From contig DAOPZL010000026.1 of NCBI GenBank assembly GCA_035353395.1, positions 1 through 36,829 of the forward strand: a stretch of DNA of 36,829 bases. Direction: 5' to 3'. Below the pieces are notes generated by a model. The model was not told the DNA's origin. It worked only from the letters and a program-made list of their open reading frames with translations, and searched no databases. The translations under genes and the position numbers were made by a program. The stretch comes from UBA1801 sp035353395 (GTDB taxonomy: Bacteria; Acidobacteriota; Holophagae; Holophagales; Holophagaceae). This document shows positions 21,632 through 29,409 of the stretch, piece after piece (position 1 is the first letter of the stretch; each line of letters opens with the position of its first letter).

Positions 21632-22270
21632 ATGTCGATCCTGATTGCACTCCCCAAGGGCCGCATCGCGGACGAGATGATGCCCATGCTCGCGGGAACC
21701 CCCCTGGCCCTGGATGCGAAGGCGATGAAATCGAGGGTCCTGCGCATCCCGACGGCGACCCCGGATGTCGAAGCCTTGCTCCTGAAGGGACGCGACCTGC
21801 CGCGCTACGTGGCGGCCGGCGTCGCGGTCCTCGGGGTCGTCGGCTCGGATACCCTGGACGAGTGCGAGGTGGACCTGCTCGAGCTGGCGGACCTGAAGCT
21901 GGGCGCCTGCCGGCTCTCGCTGTGCGCCCCGGCCGGCGTCGACCTGGCGGCGCTCCGCCTCAGGCCGCACCTTCGCATCGCCACGAAGTACGTGCGCATG
22001 ACCCGCGCCTGGCTGCGGGCCCAGGACCTGACCGCGGAGCTGGTCCCCCTCCAGAGCAGCGTCGAGCTGGCTCCCATCCTGGGGCTGGCGGACGCCATCG
22101 TGGACCTGGTGCAGACCGGCGGGACGCTGAAGGCTCACCGGCTCAAGGAGATCGAGGTGATCGGCCGGACCTCGGCCAGGCTGGTCGCCGCCCGGGGCGC
22201 CTACCTCAGCGAGCCCGGCCGCGTCGCGCCCCTGGCGAAGCTGTTGATCTCCACGCTGTCGAGAGCCTGA
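21632..22270 (+). CDS. hisG: ATP phosphoribosyltransferase, short-form catalytic subunit
   Basis: HisG starts histidine synthesis by joining ATP and PRPP. This 212-residue protein is the short form without the C-terminal regulatory domain. It has LIALPKGRIADEMMPML, DLPRYVAAGVAVLGVVGSDTLDE, LRIATKYVRMTRAWL, SVELAPILGLADAIVDLVQTGGTLKA and the terminal ARLVAARGAYLS. The PRPP loop is in ADAIVDLVQTGGTL. It is the last gene of the operon, although it encodes the first step, and ends 13 bases before the stop of a convergent gene. Confidence 0.95.
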   Translation: MSILIALPKGRIADEMMPMLAGTPLALDAKAMKSRVLRIPTATPDVEALLLKGRDLPRYVAAGVAVLGVVGSDTLDECEVDLLELADLKLGACRLSLCAPAGVDLAALRLRPHLRIATKYVRMTRAWLRAQDLTAELVPLQSSVELAPILGLADAIVDLVQTGGTLKAHRLKEIEVIGRTSARLVAARGAYLSEPGRVAPLAKLLISTLSRA

Positions 22271-22283
22271 GCGAGGGAAGAGC

Positions 22284-22679
22284 CTAGAAGATCGGGTCGC
22301 CCGGCTTGCGGCGCCAGGGTTCCGCCTTCTTCTGCTCGCTCTTGGGCTTGAGGTCCTTGACGGCGGCGAGGGTCTCCATCAGGTTCGTCCCCAGCTTGAC
22401 GGCGGCCGCCTTGGTGATGGCGGGGTCCACGGCAGGCTCCTGGGAGGCCTGGGCGGCAGGGGCCGCATGCTCGCTTCCCGCCTGCTCCCTCAAGCGCCTT
22501 TCGTACCAGGCCTTCCGCTTCGGATCCAGGGTCCGGGTCTGCTTGGTGCCCGTGCGGCGCACCGCCTGCGGTTTCGGCTTGGCCTCCTTGCGGTCTTCCC
22601 GCACGGCGGATTCGGGATTGGAAGCTTCTTCCAGGATTTTCGCAAGATCGGCCAAGCTGCCGAGGTGATGCTTGCTCAT
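22284..22679 (-). CDS. Small charged hypothetical protein
   Basis: This 131-residue protein starts SKHHLGSLADLAKILEEA at an ATG preceded by GAGGAGTG. It has a Lys/Glu/Pro-rich centre (EDRKEAKPKPQ) and RKAWYERRLREQAG, an Ala-rich stretch, then TKAAAVKLGTNLMETLAAVKDLK, and ends KPGDPIF. The central part is probably disordered, and the two helices flank it. I recognise no family. The frame is open upstream to 22763, but that part overlaps the palindromic terminator side and lacks a ribosome-binding site. It converges on hisG. Confidence 0.62.
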   Translation of the reverse strand: MSKHHLGSLADLAKILEEASNPESAVREDRKEAKPKPQAVRRTGTKQTRTLDPKRKAWYERRLREQAGSEHAAPAAQASQEPAVDPAITKAAAVKLGTNLMETLAAVKDLKPKSEQKKAEPWRRKPGDPIF

Positions 22680-22769
22680 GGTTCGGGGACACTCCTCTGC
22701 GGGCTCTTCTTTGCAGGCCCAGCTTGATGAGAATAGCGGTTCTCCGCGGGGGAACCAAGCCAAATGATC

Positions 22770-22807
22770 CCCCCGGGCGGGAGTCCCGCGGGACTCCCGC
22801 CCGGGGG
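22770..22807 (-). terminator. 38-nt perfect palindrome, probable ackA terminator
   Basis: CCCCCGGGCGGGAGTCCCG followed directly by its exact complement in reverse makes a 38-nt perfect inverted repeat with 19-base arms and no spacer. It begins 14 bases after the ackA stop on the minus strand. It is followed in that direction by GATCATTTGG, a weak U-tract. A termination or mRNA-end role is likely. The perfection of the repeat is striking. Confidence 0.6.
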
Positions 22808-22820
22808 AGGCGTCGCCGGA

Positions 22821-24005
22821 TCAGGCGAACTTGGCGGCGAAGCGGGCCATGGCCAGCTCTTCGTTGGTGGGGACGACGGCCACGGCCGTGCGGGAATCGG
22901 GCGTGGAGATGAGACGGTCATCCTTGCGGCGGGTGTAGTTGGCCTTCTCGTCGACCTTGACGCCGAGGAGGTTGGACAGCCGCGCGCAGATCCAGGAGCG
23001 GAGCATGGGGCCGTTCTCGCCGATGCCGGCGGTGAAGGTGATGCAGTCGATGCCGTCCATGGCCGCGGCGTAGGCGCCGATGTACTTCAGGACGCCGTAG
23101 CCCAGGACCTCCATCGTGAGGCGGGCGCGCTCGCTGGTCTTGGCCTCCCACTGGGTCTCGATCTCGCGGCAGTCGCTGCTGATGCCGGAGATGCCGAGCA
23201 GGCCGGACTGCTTGTTGAGGAGGTTGTTCATGCCCTTGGCGTCGAGCCCTTCCTTCTCCATGACGGTGACGAGGACGCCGGGATCCACGTTGCCGCAGCG
23301 GGTGCCCATGATGACGCCTTCCAGGGGGGTGAGGCCCATGCTGGTGTCGACGCTCTTGCCGCGGTCGACGGCGGTGATGGAGGAGCCGTTGCCCAGGTGG
23401 CAGGTCACGATCTTGAGGCGCTCGATGGGCTTGCCCAGGAGGGCGGCGGTGCGGTCGGCCACGTAGCGGTGGCTGGTCCCGTGGAAGCCGTAGCGGCGCA
23501 GCCCGAGCTTCTGGCAGAGCTCGTAGGGCAGGCCGTAGGTGTAGGCGTAGTCGGGCATGCTGTGGTGGAAGGCGGTGTCGAAGACGGCGACGTGGGGCAC
23601 CTTCGGGAACATCTCCATGGCGGTCCGGATGCCCATGGCATTGGCCGGATTGTGCAGGGGCGCGTAGAAGGCCAGCTCCTCGATCTCCTGGAGGATGGAC
23701 GGGGTGACGACGATGGGGTCGCCGAAGTTGGGGCCGCCGTGGGCCACGCGGTGGCCGAGGGCCGCGACTTCCTCTCCCTTCAGGACGGTCTCGTGGAGCT
23801 TTTCCATGATGGCCTTCAGGGCCTCCTTGTGGTCCTTCATGTCCAGCTCGAGGCGGCCCTTCTCGCCCTGGATGGTCCAGCGGATGAAGCCTCCCGAGAT
23901 GCCGATGCGCTCGGCGATGCCGTCGGCGAGGGAATCCTCCGTCGCGATGTTGATCACGTTGAACTTGAGCGAGCTCGAGCCCGCGTTCAGGGTGAGGATG
24001 ATCAT
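22821..24005 (-). CDS. ackA: Acetate kinase
   Basis: AckA interconverts acetyl phosphate plus ADP with acetate plus ATP. This 394-residue cytoplasmic enzyme opens LTLNAGSSSLKFNVI, the first family signature. It has ALGHRVAHGGPNFGDP (second signature), VFDTAFHHSMP, RYGFHGTSHRYVADR and LKIVTCHLGNGSSITAVDRGKSVDTSMG with nucleotide-binding residues. It also has MGTRCGNVDPGVL and DCITFTAGIGENGP near the C-terminus. Length is standard. No phosphotransacetylase gene lies nearby. The 206 bases between it and the upstream minus-strand gene contain no gene and presumably its promoter, which I could not define. Confidence 0.97.
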   Translation of the reverse strand: MIILTLNAGSSSLKFNVINIATEDSLADGIAERIGISGGFIRWTIQGEKGRLELDMKDHKEALKAIMEKLHETVLKGEEVAALGHRVAHGGPNFGDPIVVTPSILQEIEELAFYAPLHNPANAMGIRTAMEMFPKVPHVAVFDTAFHHSMPDYAYTYGLPYELCQKLGLRRYGFHGTSHRYVADRTAALLGKPIERLKIVTCHLGNGSSITAVDRGKSVDTSMGLTPLEGVIMGTRCGNVDPGVLVTVMEKEGLDAKGMNNLLNKQSGLLGISGISSDCREIETQWEAKTSERARLTMEVLGYGVLKYIGAYAAAMDGIDCITFTAGIGENGPMLRSWICARLSNLLGVKVDEKANYTRRKDDRLISTPDSRTAVAVVPTNEELAMARFAAKFA

Positions 24006-24211
24006 GGGTGTCTCCTGGTTGGGGTCGTTAGGTCGGCCAAGGGCCGGGAAGTTCGGACCGGAACGGGCAGTCTCTCCGAGAAGGCCGGTGGACCGGCTGA
24101 TCCGCGGAACCTGTCGGGCGTGCGTATCAAAGAAGGACGCGACTGTTCCTGGCGACTGCTCGCAGACAGTTTAACGGCAAGCCGAGCGAATCCGGAACCA
24201 TCCTGCGGCGA

Positions 24212-25069
24212 TCATCCGCGGTTTCCCGCGGCGCAGACGGTCTCCAGGGGGCAACGGCCGCATTCCGGCCTCCCCCGGCTGCCGGTGCAGTCCCCCAGGA
24301 TCCCCAGGTGGGACAAGGCGAAATCGTATTTCAGGGGATCCGCCGGATCCAGGGTCCGCAGGGCGCGGGTGATCTCCTGGGCCATGCGGCCGTCGGGGGT
24401 GGCTCGCCGGCTGAGGCCGACGAGGCGGGAGACCCTGGCCACGTGCGTGTCCAGGGGGATGACCAGGGCGGAGGCCGGATAGGAGGACCACAGGCCCAGA
24501 TCGGGCCACCCGCGCCTGGCCATCCACCGGAGGAACATCCGCCAACGCTTGCACGCCGAATTCTCCAGGGGATCCGGAAGGGAGAACCGGAGGCCGCGGG
24601 AAGGGGACAGCTCCCGGCGCAGGCGCTGCACCAGGGCCGACAGGCGTCGGTCCGCGTCCAGCTCTCCGTCCGGCGCCAGGTGCGGCTCGAGCCCCTTCCC
24701 GGCGCTCTCCCGGTCGAGGGCCTTCCAGGCTCCGCACCAGCCGACGATGTCCTGGCCCACGTGGAAACGCCATGTCCACCTGGACAGGGCCTCCGCCAGC
24801 CAGGCCATCTCGGACGGTCCCGCCTCCCTGAGCCAGGAGGCTGGATGGGGGCCCAGGGGAGCCAGGGCTGCCTCGATGGCCCGCATCATGGGAGCCACCC
24901 TGCCGTACGCGAGATGGGCTGCCACCCAGGCCGCGGCCTCCTGGTCCGCGGGGTCCGCGAAGCGCGAAGGGATCGCGAGAGGATCGAGGGCCAGGGCCTG
25001 CGGGGTCTCGTACCTGCTCCGCAAGGCTTCCAGCTTCCTCCCCAGGGCGGTGGCTGTCGCGCGGGGCAT
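24212..25069 (-). CDS. DUF2400 (TIGR02757) family protein
   Basis: This 285-residue protein matches the DUF2400/TIGR02757 pattern. It has AAWVAAHLAYGRVAPMMRAIEAAL, a central WRFHVGQDI, NSACKRWRMFLRWMARR, LVIPLDTHVARVSRLVGL, and EITRALRTLDPADPLKYDFALSHLGI. The fold is related to helix-hairpin-helix DNA glycosylases, but the biochemical function is not established. The C-terminal end has GDCTGSRGRPECGRCPLETVC, four cysteines spaced C-x8-C-x2-C-x5-C, similar to the iron-sulfur loop of endonuclease III. The start at 25069 overlaps the upstream gene's stop as ATGA; the frame is open further upstream but only as antisense-like Pro/Arg-rich sequence. Confidence 0.85.
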   Translation of the reverse strand: MPRATATALGRKLEALRSRYETPQALALDPLAIPSRFADPADQEAAAWVAAHLAYGRVAPMMRAIEAALAPLGPHPASWLREAGPSEMAWLAEALSRWTWRFHVGQDIVGWCGAWKALDRESAGKGLEPHLAPDGELDADRRLSALVQRLRRELSPSRGLRFSLPDPLENSACKRWRMFLRWMARRGWPDLGLWSSYPASALVIPLDTHVARVSRLVGLSRRATPDGRMAQEITRALRTLDPADPLKYDFALSHLGILGDCTGSRGRPECGRCPLETVCAAGNRG

Positions 25070-25647
25070 CAGAACCGGGGGATCCTGGCCAGCAGAGCGT
25101 TCTCCTCCGCGGCGAGGGTCGCGCCCAGGGCGTTGCCGGCCTGGAGGGCCCAGCGGGAACTGATGTCCCGGGGGCGTTCGTCCGTGCCTGGGCGCAGGCA
25201 TTCGGGGAAGACCGGGGCAGGGCTCCAGCGGATGCGCCATTCCCTGGGGTCGGCGGAGAGGACGATGCCGAGGCTGGATCCCTGGGCGTAGGGGAGGACC
25301 TGTCGGGAGACGGCGAGGATGTAGCCCTTGAGGAGTTCCCCCGGCCAGTGGTCGCAACCGGCCTCACCTTCGTAGGTCACCTCGAACGTGCAGCGGAACA
25401 CGGCGGAGAGAGGTCCAAGTTCCTCGGAGAGTCGTCTCCGCCAGCCTGCGCCGTCCTCCAGGGCCGCGTCGGGCAGGGTGCCGATGGCCAGGAAGCGGGC
25501 CCGTTCGAGGGTGGTCGCGCCCTCGGCGAGGATCGCGTCCAGGCGGACCCGGTCCCGCTCGCGGAGGGGGCGTTCGGGATCGCTGAGATCGAGGATCCCC
25601 TTGATGCCGGAAAGCAGGTTGGCCAGATCGTGGATCGTCGACCTCAT
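25069..25647 (-). CDS. Histidine-phosphotransferase-like protein (ChpT-type or truncated kinase)
   Basis: This 192-residue protein opens RSTIHDLANLLSGIKGILDL, which resembles the H-box helix of histidine kinase dimerisation domains (HDLxNxLxxI). A second helix (RLDAILAEGATTLERARFLAI) follows. The C-terminal half (SEELGPLSAVFRCTFEV... WPGELLKGYILAVSRQVLPYA) resembles a kinase ATPase fold but lacks recognisable N, G1 and G2 boxes. That architecture is close to ChpT-like phosphotransferases, which pass phosphate between response regulators. It could also be a degenerate kinase without activity. It is co-transcribed with the DUF2400 gene and divergent from the MshEN protein. Confidence 0.6.
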   Translation of the reverse strand: MRSTIHDLANLLSGIKGILDLSDPERPLRERDRVRLDAILAEGATTLERARFLAIGTLPDAALEDGAGWRRRLSEELGPLSAVFRCTFEVTYEGEAGCDHWPGELLKGYILAVSRQVLPYAQGSSLGIVLSADPREWRIRWSPAPVFPECLRPGTDERPRDISSRWALQAGNALGATLAAEENALLARIPRF

Positions 25648-25752
25648 CAAGGATTCGGATGCTGGATCCACTTCACCCCCAGGGCGTATGGCGCCTCGTA
25701 AAGGATAATGTAGACTTGTTGCAATCCAATTACACAGAAAGGTTGTGATCCT

Positions 25753-26649
25753 ATGCAACCGGAGACCAAGAAGATCGGGGAGATGCTCGTCGAGGCCGGG
25801 CTCATCACGAACGCCCAGCTCCAGGAGGCGCTGAGGCACCAGCGCATCACGGGCGGGCGGATGGGCAGCAACCTCGTCGCGATGGGATTCATCAGCGAGG
25901 ACCTCCTGATGGATTTCCTGGCCCAGAAGACCGGTGTCCCGAGATTCGATCTCAAGAACCTGGACATCCCGGCCAGCGTGCTGCAGCGCATCCCGAAGCG
26001 CCTGGCGGACCAGCTGAACGTCCTGCCCGTGGCCTTCAAGGAACCCAAGTCCCTGGTCCTGGCCATGACGGATCCCTCGGACCTCAATGCCGTGGACAGC
26101 GCCAGGTTCGCCTCCGGCCTCAACATCGAACCCGTGGTGGCCCCCTATTCTTCCCTCAAGCACGCCATCGCGGAGCAGTACCTGAAGCTGGGGCCCCCGG
26201 CCCCGAGGACGGTAGAGGTCGGCCCGCCCGGAGGCCTGGATGAAGCCCTCCCGGTGGCCTTCGATCTCCAGCTCTCCCCCCTGGAGGTCAAGAGCGCCCA
26301 CCCCCCCGTGGTCAGCAAGGACTACGGCCGGGATCCCTTCTTCGACACCCTTCCGCAGGAGCCTTCCGAGCCGTACGCGTTCTTCGGGGGAGACGATCTT
26401 CCGGACCCGGCGCTGGAAGTCCCGGCGACGGCAGGGACGGCTGCCCCGACGCCCCTGGTCATCCACGCCCGTTCGTCGATGGCGCCCCAGGTGCGGCGGC
26501 TCGACTCCTTCCAGACCCGGACCCTGGTCCTGGGGCTGATCAAGCTGCTCCAGCGGCGGGGCGTGGTCGGGGACGACGAGCTCCAGCGCTACATCGGGAA
26601 CCTCATCGATTCCGGGGAGCTGCAGGACACCGACAAGCCCATGGCCTGA
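25753..26649 (+). CDS. Stand-alone MshEN (type II secretion GspE N-terminal) domain protein
   Basis: This 298-residue protein has the MshEN/T2SSE-N module at about 5-140. KIGEMLVEAGLITNAQLQEAL and GGRMGSNLVAMGFISEDLLMDFLAQ are the paired helix motifs, followed by GVPRFDLKNLDIPASVL and LPVAFKEPKSLVLAMTDPSDL. In MshE-type proteins this module binds cyclic di-GMP through two such motifs. The rest (about 150-235) is Pro/acid-rich, and the last 60 residues form a helical region (FQTRTLVLGLIKLLQRRGVVGDDELQRYI). No P-loop ATPase follows, unlike in GspE or PilB. I infer a c-di-GMP-responsive adaptor, perhaps linked to pili or signalling; partner unknown. Confidence 0.82.
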   Translation: MQPETKKIGEMLVEAGLITNAQLQEALRHQRITGGRMGSNLVAMGFISEDLLMDFLAQKTGVPRFDLKNLDIPASVLQRIPKRLADQLNVLPVAFKEPKSLVLAMTDPSDLNAVDSARFASGLNIEPVVAPYSSLKHAIAEQYLKLGPPAPRTVEVGPPGGLDEALPVAFDLQLSPLEVKSAHPPVVSKDYGRDPFFDTLPQEPSEPYAFFGGDDLPDPALEVPATAGTAAPTPLVIHARSSMAPQVRRLDSFQTRTLVLGLIKLLQRRGVVGDDELQRYIGNLIDSGELQDTDKPMA

Positions 26650-26667
26650 GGCCGGCGGAGCGCGGCA

Positions 26668-26832
26668 TCAGCGGCCGGGCTCGACCGGCCGGCGCGCCGC
26701 GCAGTTCTTCGCGCGGCAGGCGCCGCAGCCGGAAGTGCAGCCGTTGCCGGTGGCGCTGCGGAGGCAGCGCCGGAGGATGAACCAGGCCGCGAGGGCCACG
26801 GCCAGGAATACGATCACGTTCTGGAGCGCCAT
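26668..26832 (-). CDS. FeoB-associated Cys-rich membrane protein
   Basis: This 54-residue protein begins ALQNVIVFLAVALAAWFILRR, a single membrane helix. A Cys-rich tail follows, GCTSGCGACRAKNC, ending in a basic segment. It matches the short FeoB-associated Cys-rich family found beside feoB in many bacteria, thought to help ferrous iron uptake in place of FeoC. The ATG lies five bases after the feoB stop. It is the third gene of the feo operon. Confidence 0.85.
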   Translation of the reverse strand: MALQNVIVFLAVALAAWFILRRCLRSATGNGCTSGCGACRAKNCAARRPVEPGR

Positions 26833-26837
26833 GTCGT

Positions 26838-29012
26838 TCACGCGAAGCCGGCCAGGCGGCCGAGGAAGGTCGTTCCCCAGGCCAGGCCCCAGGCGAGGGC
26901 CAGGCCGTAGACGACCGTGAAGGCCGTCCAGGGGACGCTGCGGGTCTCTTTCAGGATCATGCCCACCGTGCCCAGGCAGGGGGTGTAGAGAAGCGTGAAC
27001 ACCATGAACGCGAGGGCCGTGAGGGGCGTCAACCCCGAGCTGCGCCGCAGGACGTCCTGGAGCGAGGCCGCCTTCCCGCGGCCGTCTCCGGCCTCCGGGC
27101 TGGCCTGGTGGACCACGGCCAGGGTTCCGACGACGATCTCCTTGGCCACGAACCCGGCGGTGAGGGCGACGCCGTCCTTCCAGGCTTCGGGGCGCGTGTG
27201 GTCCGGATCCAGGATGGGGGCCAGCGCGGGCTGCAGGAGCTTGCCGAAGCGCGCCGCGAAGCTGGTGTTCATGAGGCGGCTCTCCTGGGCCAGGTCCAGC
27301 TCGGCGAGGCGGGCCTCCTTCTCCGCCGGGGGAAGGTCCAGGGCGGACAGGGCGGCCCGGCCGGACTGGTATTCCGCGGCCCAGGCCCGGTTGGTGATGC
27401 CGGGGTAGTGGGAGAGGAACCACACGAGGGTGGTGCCCGCCAGGATCACGGTCCCCGCGCGGCTGAGGAAGACGGAGCCCTTTTCCCACATGTGGATGAA
27501 GGTCGCCTTGAGGACGGGCATGCGGTAGGGCGGCAGCTCCATGACGAAGGGGTTGTTGGCGCCGCGGAACAGGGTCAGCCGGAGCACCTTGCCCACGATC
27601 ATGGCGAGGGCGAAGCCCAGGAAGTGCATGCCGATGATCGCGACGGCGGCGGGGACCGGCCTGAAGAAGGTGCCGGCGACCAGGATGTAGACCTGCAGCC
27701 TGGCGGAGCAGCTCACGAGCGGGGAGACGAGGATGGTGATGAAGCGGTCCTCCCTCGTCTCGATGGTGCGGGTGGCCTGCACCCCCGGAACGTTGCAGCC
27801 CGTGCCCATGACCAGGGGGATGAAGCTCTTGCCGTGCAGCCCCATCAGGTGCATGAGCCGGTCCATGATGAAGGCCGCCCGGGCCATGTAGCCCGTGTCC
27901 TCCAGGAAGGCGATGCAGCCCATCAGGATCATGATGATCGGGACGAACACCACCACCGATCCCACCCCCGGGATGATGCCGTCCACCAGGAGGCTGGCCA
28001 GCTCCCCGGGCGGGAGGAGGAGGTCCGCCTCCCGCTGGAGCCACTGGAACCCCATCCCGATCCAGTCCTGGGGATACTTGCCCAGGATGAAGGTGAAGCT
28101 GTAGACCGCGATCATGATGGCCAGGAAGATCGGAATCCCCAGCCAGCGGTGCGTCAGGACGTCGTCCAGGCGGTCCGTCGGGCTCTTCCGGACGCGGTCC
28201 TTCCGCCGGACGGCCTCGGCCACGAGGCCGTGGGCGAATCCGTAGCGCTGCTCGGCGAGGAGGGTTCCCCCGTCCGCGCCCAGGTGGGCCTCGAGGAAGG
28301 CGAGGGAGGCCGCGGCCTGTCGGCCCACGGCGGAGCTGGCGTGGCTTTCGCGGACCCGCGCCTCGGCTTCCGGGGCGCGTTCGAGCAGCTGGAGCGCCAG
28401 CCACCGCGGGGCCTGGGACTCGGCCAGCTTCTCGTCGCGGTGGATCTCCCGCACGAGCTTGGCCAGCTCCTTCTCGATATCGTCCCCGTAGCCGACGGGG
28501 ATCGCGCGGATCCGCGGGTCCGTTCCCGTGGACACGTCGAGGAGCGTCCGCTTGAGCTGCTCGATGCCCTCCTCGCGGTTGCCGATCGTGGGGATCACCG
28601 GACCGCCGAGGAGGCGCTGGAGGGCTTCCAGGTCGAGGCTCACCCCCTGGCGCTCGGCGTCGTCCATCATGTTCAGCACGAAGATGACGGGGCGGCGCAG
28701 TTCCAGGAGCTGGGTGGTCAGGTAGAGATTGCGCTCGAGGTTGGAGGCGTCCAGGACGTTGATGATCAGGTCGGCTTCGGGACCGGCGAGGTAGCGGGAG
28801 GCGATGCGCTCGTCCTCGCTCTGGGCCGACAGGGAGTAGGTGCCCGGCAGGTCCACCACCTCGAAGGAGTTCCCGTCCAGTTCGAGGAAGCCGCTCCGCC
28901 GCTCCACCGTGACGCCCGCCCAGTTGCCGACGTGGTGCCTGGAGCCCGTGAGCCCGTTGAAGATGGTCGTCTTTCCGGAGTTGGGATTCCCGGCCAGGGC
29001 TACGGTCGTCAT
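26838..29012 (-). CDS. feoB: Ferrous iron transporter FeoB
   Basis: This 724-residue inner-membrane protein imports Fe2+. The cytoplasmic G-domain has G1 GNPNSGKTTIFN near residues 8-19, the G2 region VGNWAGVTVE, G3 DLPGTYSLS and G4 NMMD. It is followed by a helical GDI domain, then the membrane part with FVPIIMILMGCIAFLEDTGYMARAAF, the Gate motif region GTGCNVPGVQATRTI (conserved Cys) and GFVAKEIVVGTLAVV. Length is slightly short of E. coli FeoB (773) but complete. The start is placed at 29012 because it opens the G-domain directly and overlaps the feoA stop as ATGA. A 13-residue upstream extension lacks support. Confidence 0.96.
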   Translation of the reverse strand: MTTVALAGNPNSGKTTIFNGLTGSRHHVGNWAGVTVERRSGFLELDGNSFEVVDLPGTYSLSAQSEDERIASRYLAGPEADLIINVLDASNLERNLYLTTQLLELRRPVIFVLNMMDDAERQGVSLDLEALQRLLGGPVIPTIGNREEGIEQLKRTLLDVSTGTDPRIRAIPVGYGDDIEKELAKLVREIHRDEKLAESQAPRWLALQLLERAPEAEARVRESHASSAVGRQAAASLAFLEAHLGADGGTLLAEQRYGFAHGLVAEAVRRKDRVRKSPTDRLDDVLTHRWLGIPIFLAIMIAVYSFTFILGKYPQDWIGMGFQWLQREADLLLPPGELASLLVDGIIPGVGSVVVFVPIIMILMGCIAFLEDTGYMARAAFIMDRLMHLMGLHGKSFIPLVMGTGCNVPGVQATRTIETREDRFITILVSPLVSCSARLQVYILVAGTFFRPVPAAVAIIGMHFLGFALAMIVGKVLRLTLFRGANNPFVMELPPYRMPVLKATFIHMWEKGSVFLSRAGTVILAGTTLVWFLSHYPGITNRAWAAEYQSGRAALSALDLPPAEKEARLAELDLAQESRLMNTSFAARFGKLLQPALAPILDPDHTRPEAWKDGVALTAGFVAKEIVVGTLAVVHQASPEAGDGRGKAASLQDVLRRSSGLTPLTALAFMVFTLLYTPCLGTVGMILKETRSVPWTAFTVVYGLALAWGLAWGTTFLGRLAGFA

Positions 29013-29269
29013 CGCACCCCCGAAGGGGCCGCCGGCGAGACCAGGATGCACGAACCCTCCTCGCGCCTCAGGCTCAGGTGGTAGCCCTTGATGACGAGCT
29101 CCATGGGGTCCCCGAGGGGGGCCAGCTTCTCCACCTTGAGGCGGGCGCCCCGGATGAATCCCATCTCCAGGAGCCTGCGCCGCACGGGGCCGAGGGCCTC
29201 GAGCTGCACCACGGTGGCTTCCTGTCCGGGGACCAGGTCGCTGAGGGGAGTCAATTGATTGTGAGACAT
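29009..29269 (-). CDS. feoA: Ferrous iron transport accessory protein FeoA
   Basis: FeoA is a small cytoplasmic SH3-like protein needed for FeoB-dependent iron uptake. This 86-residue protein has TPLSDLVPGQEATVVQLEA, RRRLLEMGFIRGARLKVEK, APLGDPMELVIKGYHLSLRR, the normal FeoA sequence of conserved beta strands. It ends four bases into feoB (ATGA), so the two are translationally coupled. Upstream are a likely promoter and a Fur-like inverted repeat. Confidence 0.95.
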   Translation of the reverse strand: MSHNQLTPLSDLVPGQEATVVQLEALGPVRRRLLEMGFIRGARLKVEKLAPLGDPMELVIKGYHLSLRREEGSCILVSPAAPSGVR

Positions 29270-29276
29270 ATTCTCA
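29262..29276 (-). promoter_or_regulatory. Fur-box-like inverted repeat over the feoA start codon
   Basis: On the minus strand TGAGA-ATATG-TCTCA is a perfect 5-bp inverted repeat with a five-base centre. Its form is close to the 7-1-7 Fur core (TGATAAT-N-ATTATCA). It includes the feoA ATG, so binding would block initiation or elongation. Iron repression of feoAB would make sense, but the match to Fur is partial. Confidence 0.4.
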
Positions 29277-29287
29277 ACTCCATGACC

Positions 29288-29315
29288 AGTCTACAGCCTG
29301 TGGATGCCGCGGCAA
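29288..29315 (-). promoter_or_regulatory. Candidate feoAB promoter
   Basis: On the minus strand TTGCCG (29315-29310) and TAGACT (29293-29288) are separated by 16 bases. The -10 box ends 19 bases before the feoA ATG, and the Fur-like repeat lies just downstream. Match by eye only. Confidence 0.45.
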
Positions 29316-29409
29316 GGCATGGCCGCCGGATTTAGATCACAAGATCCGGTCCTTCCTGCCTTAAGATGAACGAGTCGCCCTGCGCTCCCTAGGATCCGAC
29401 CCCAGCGTC

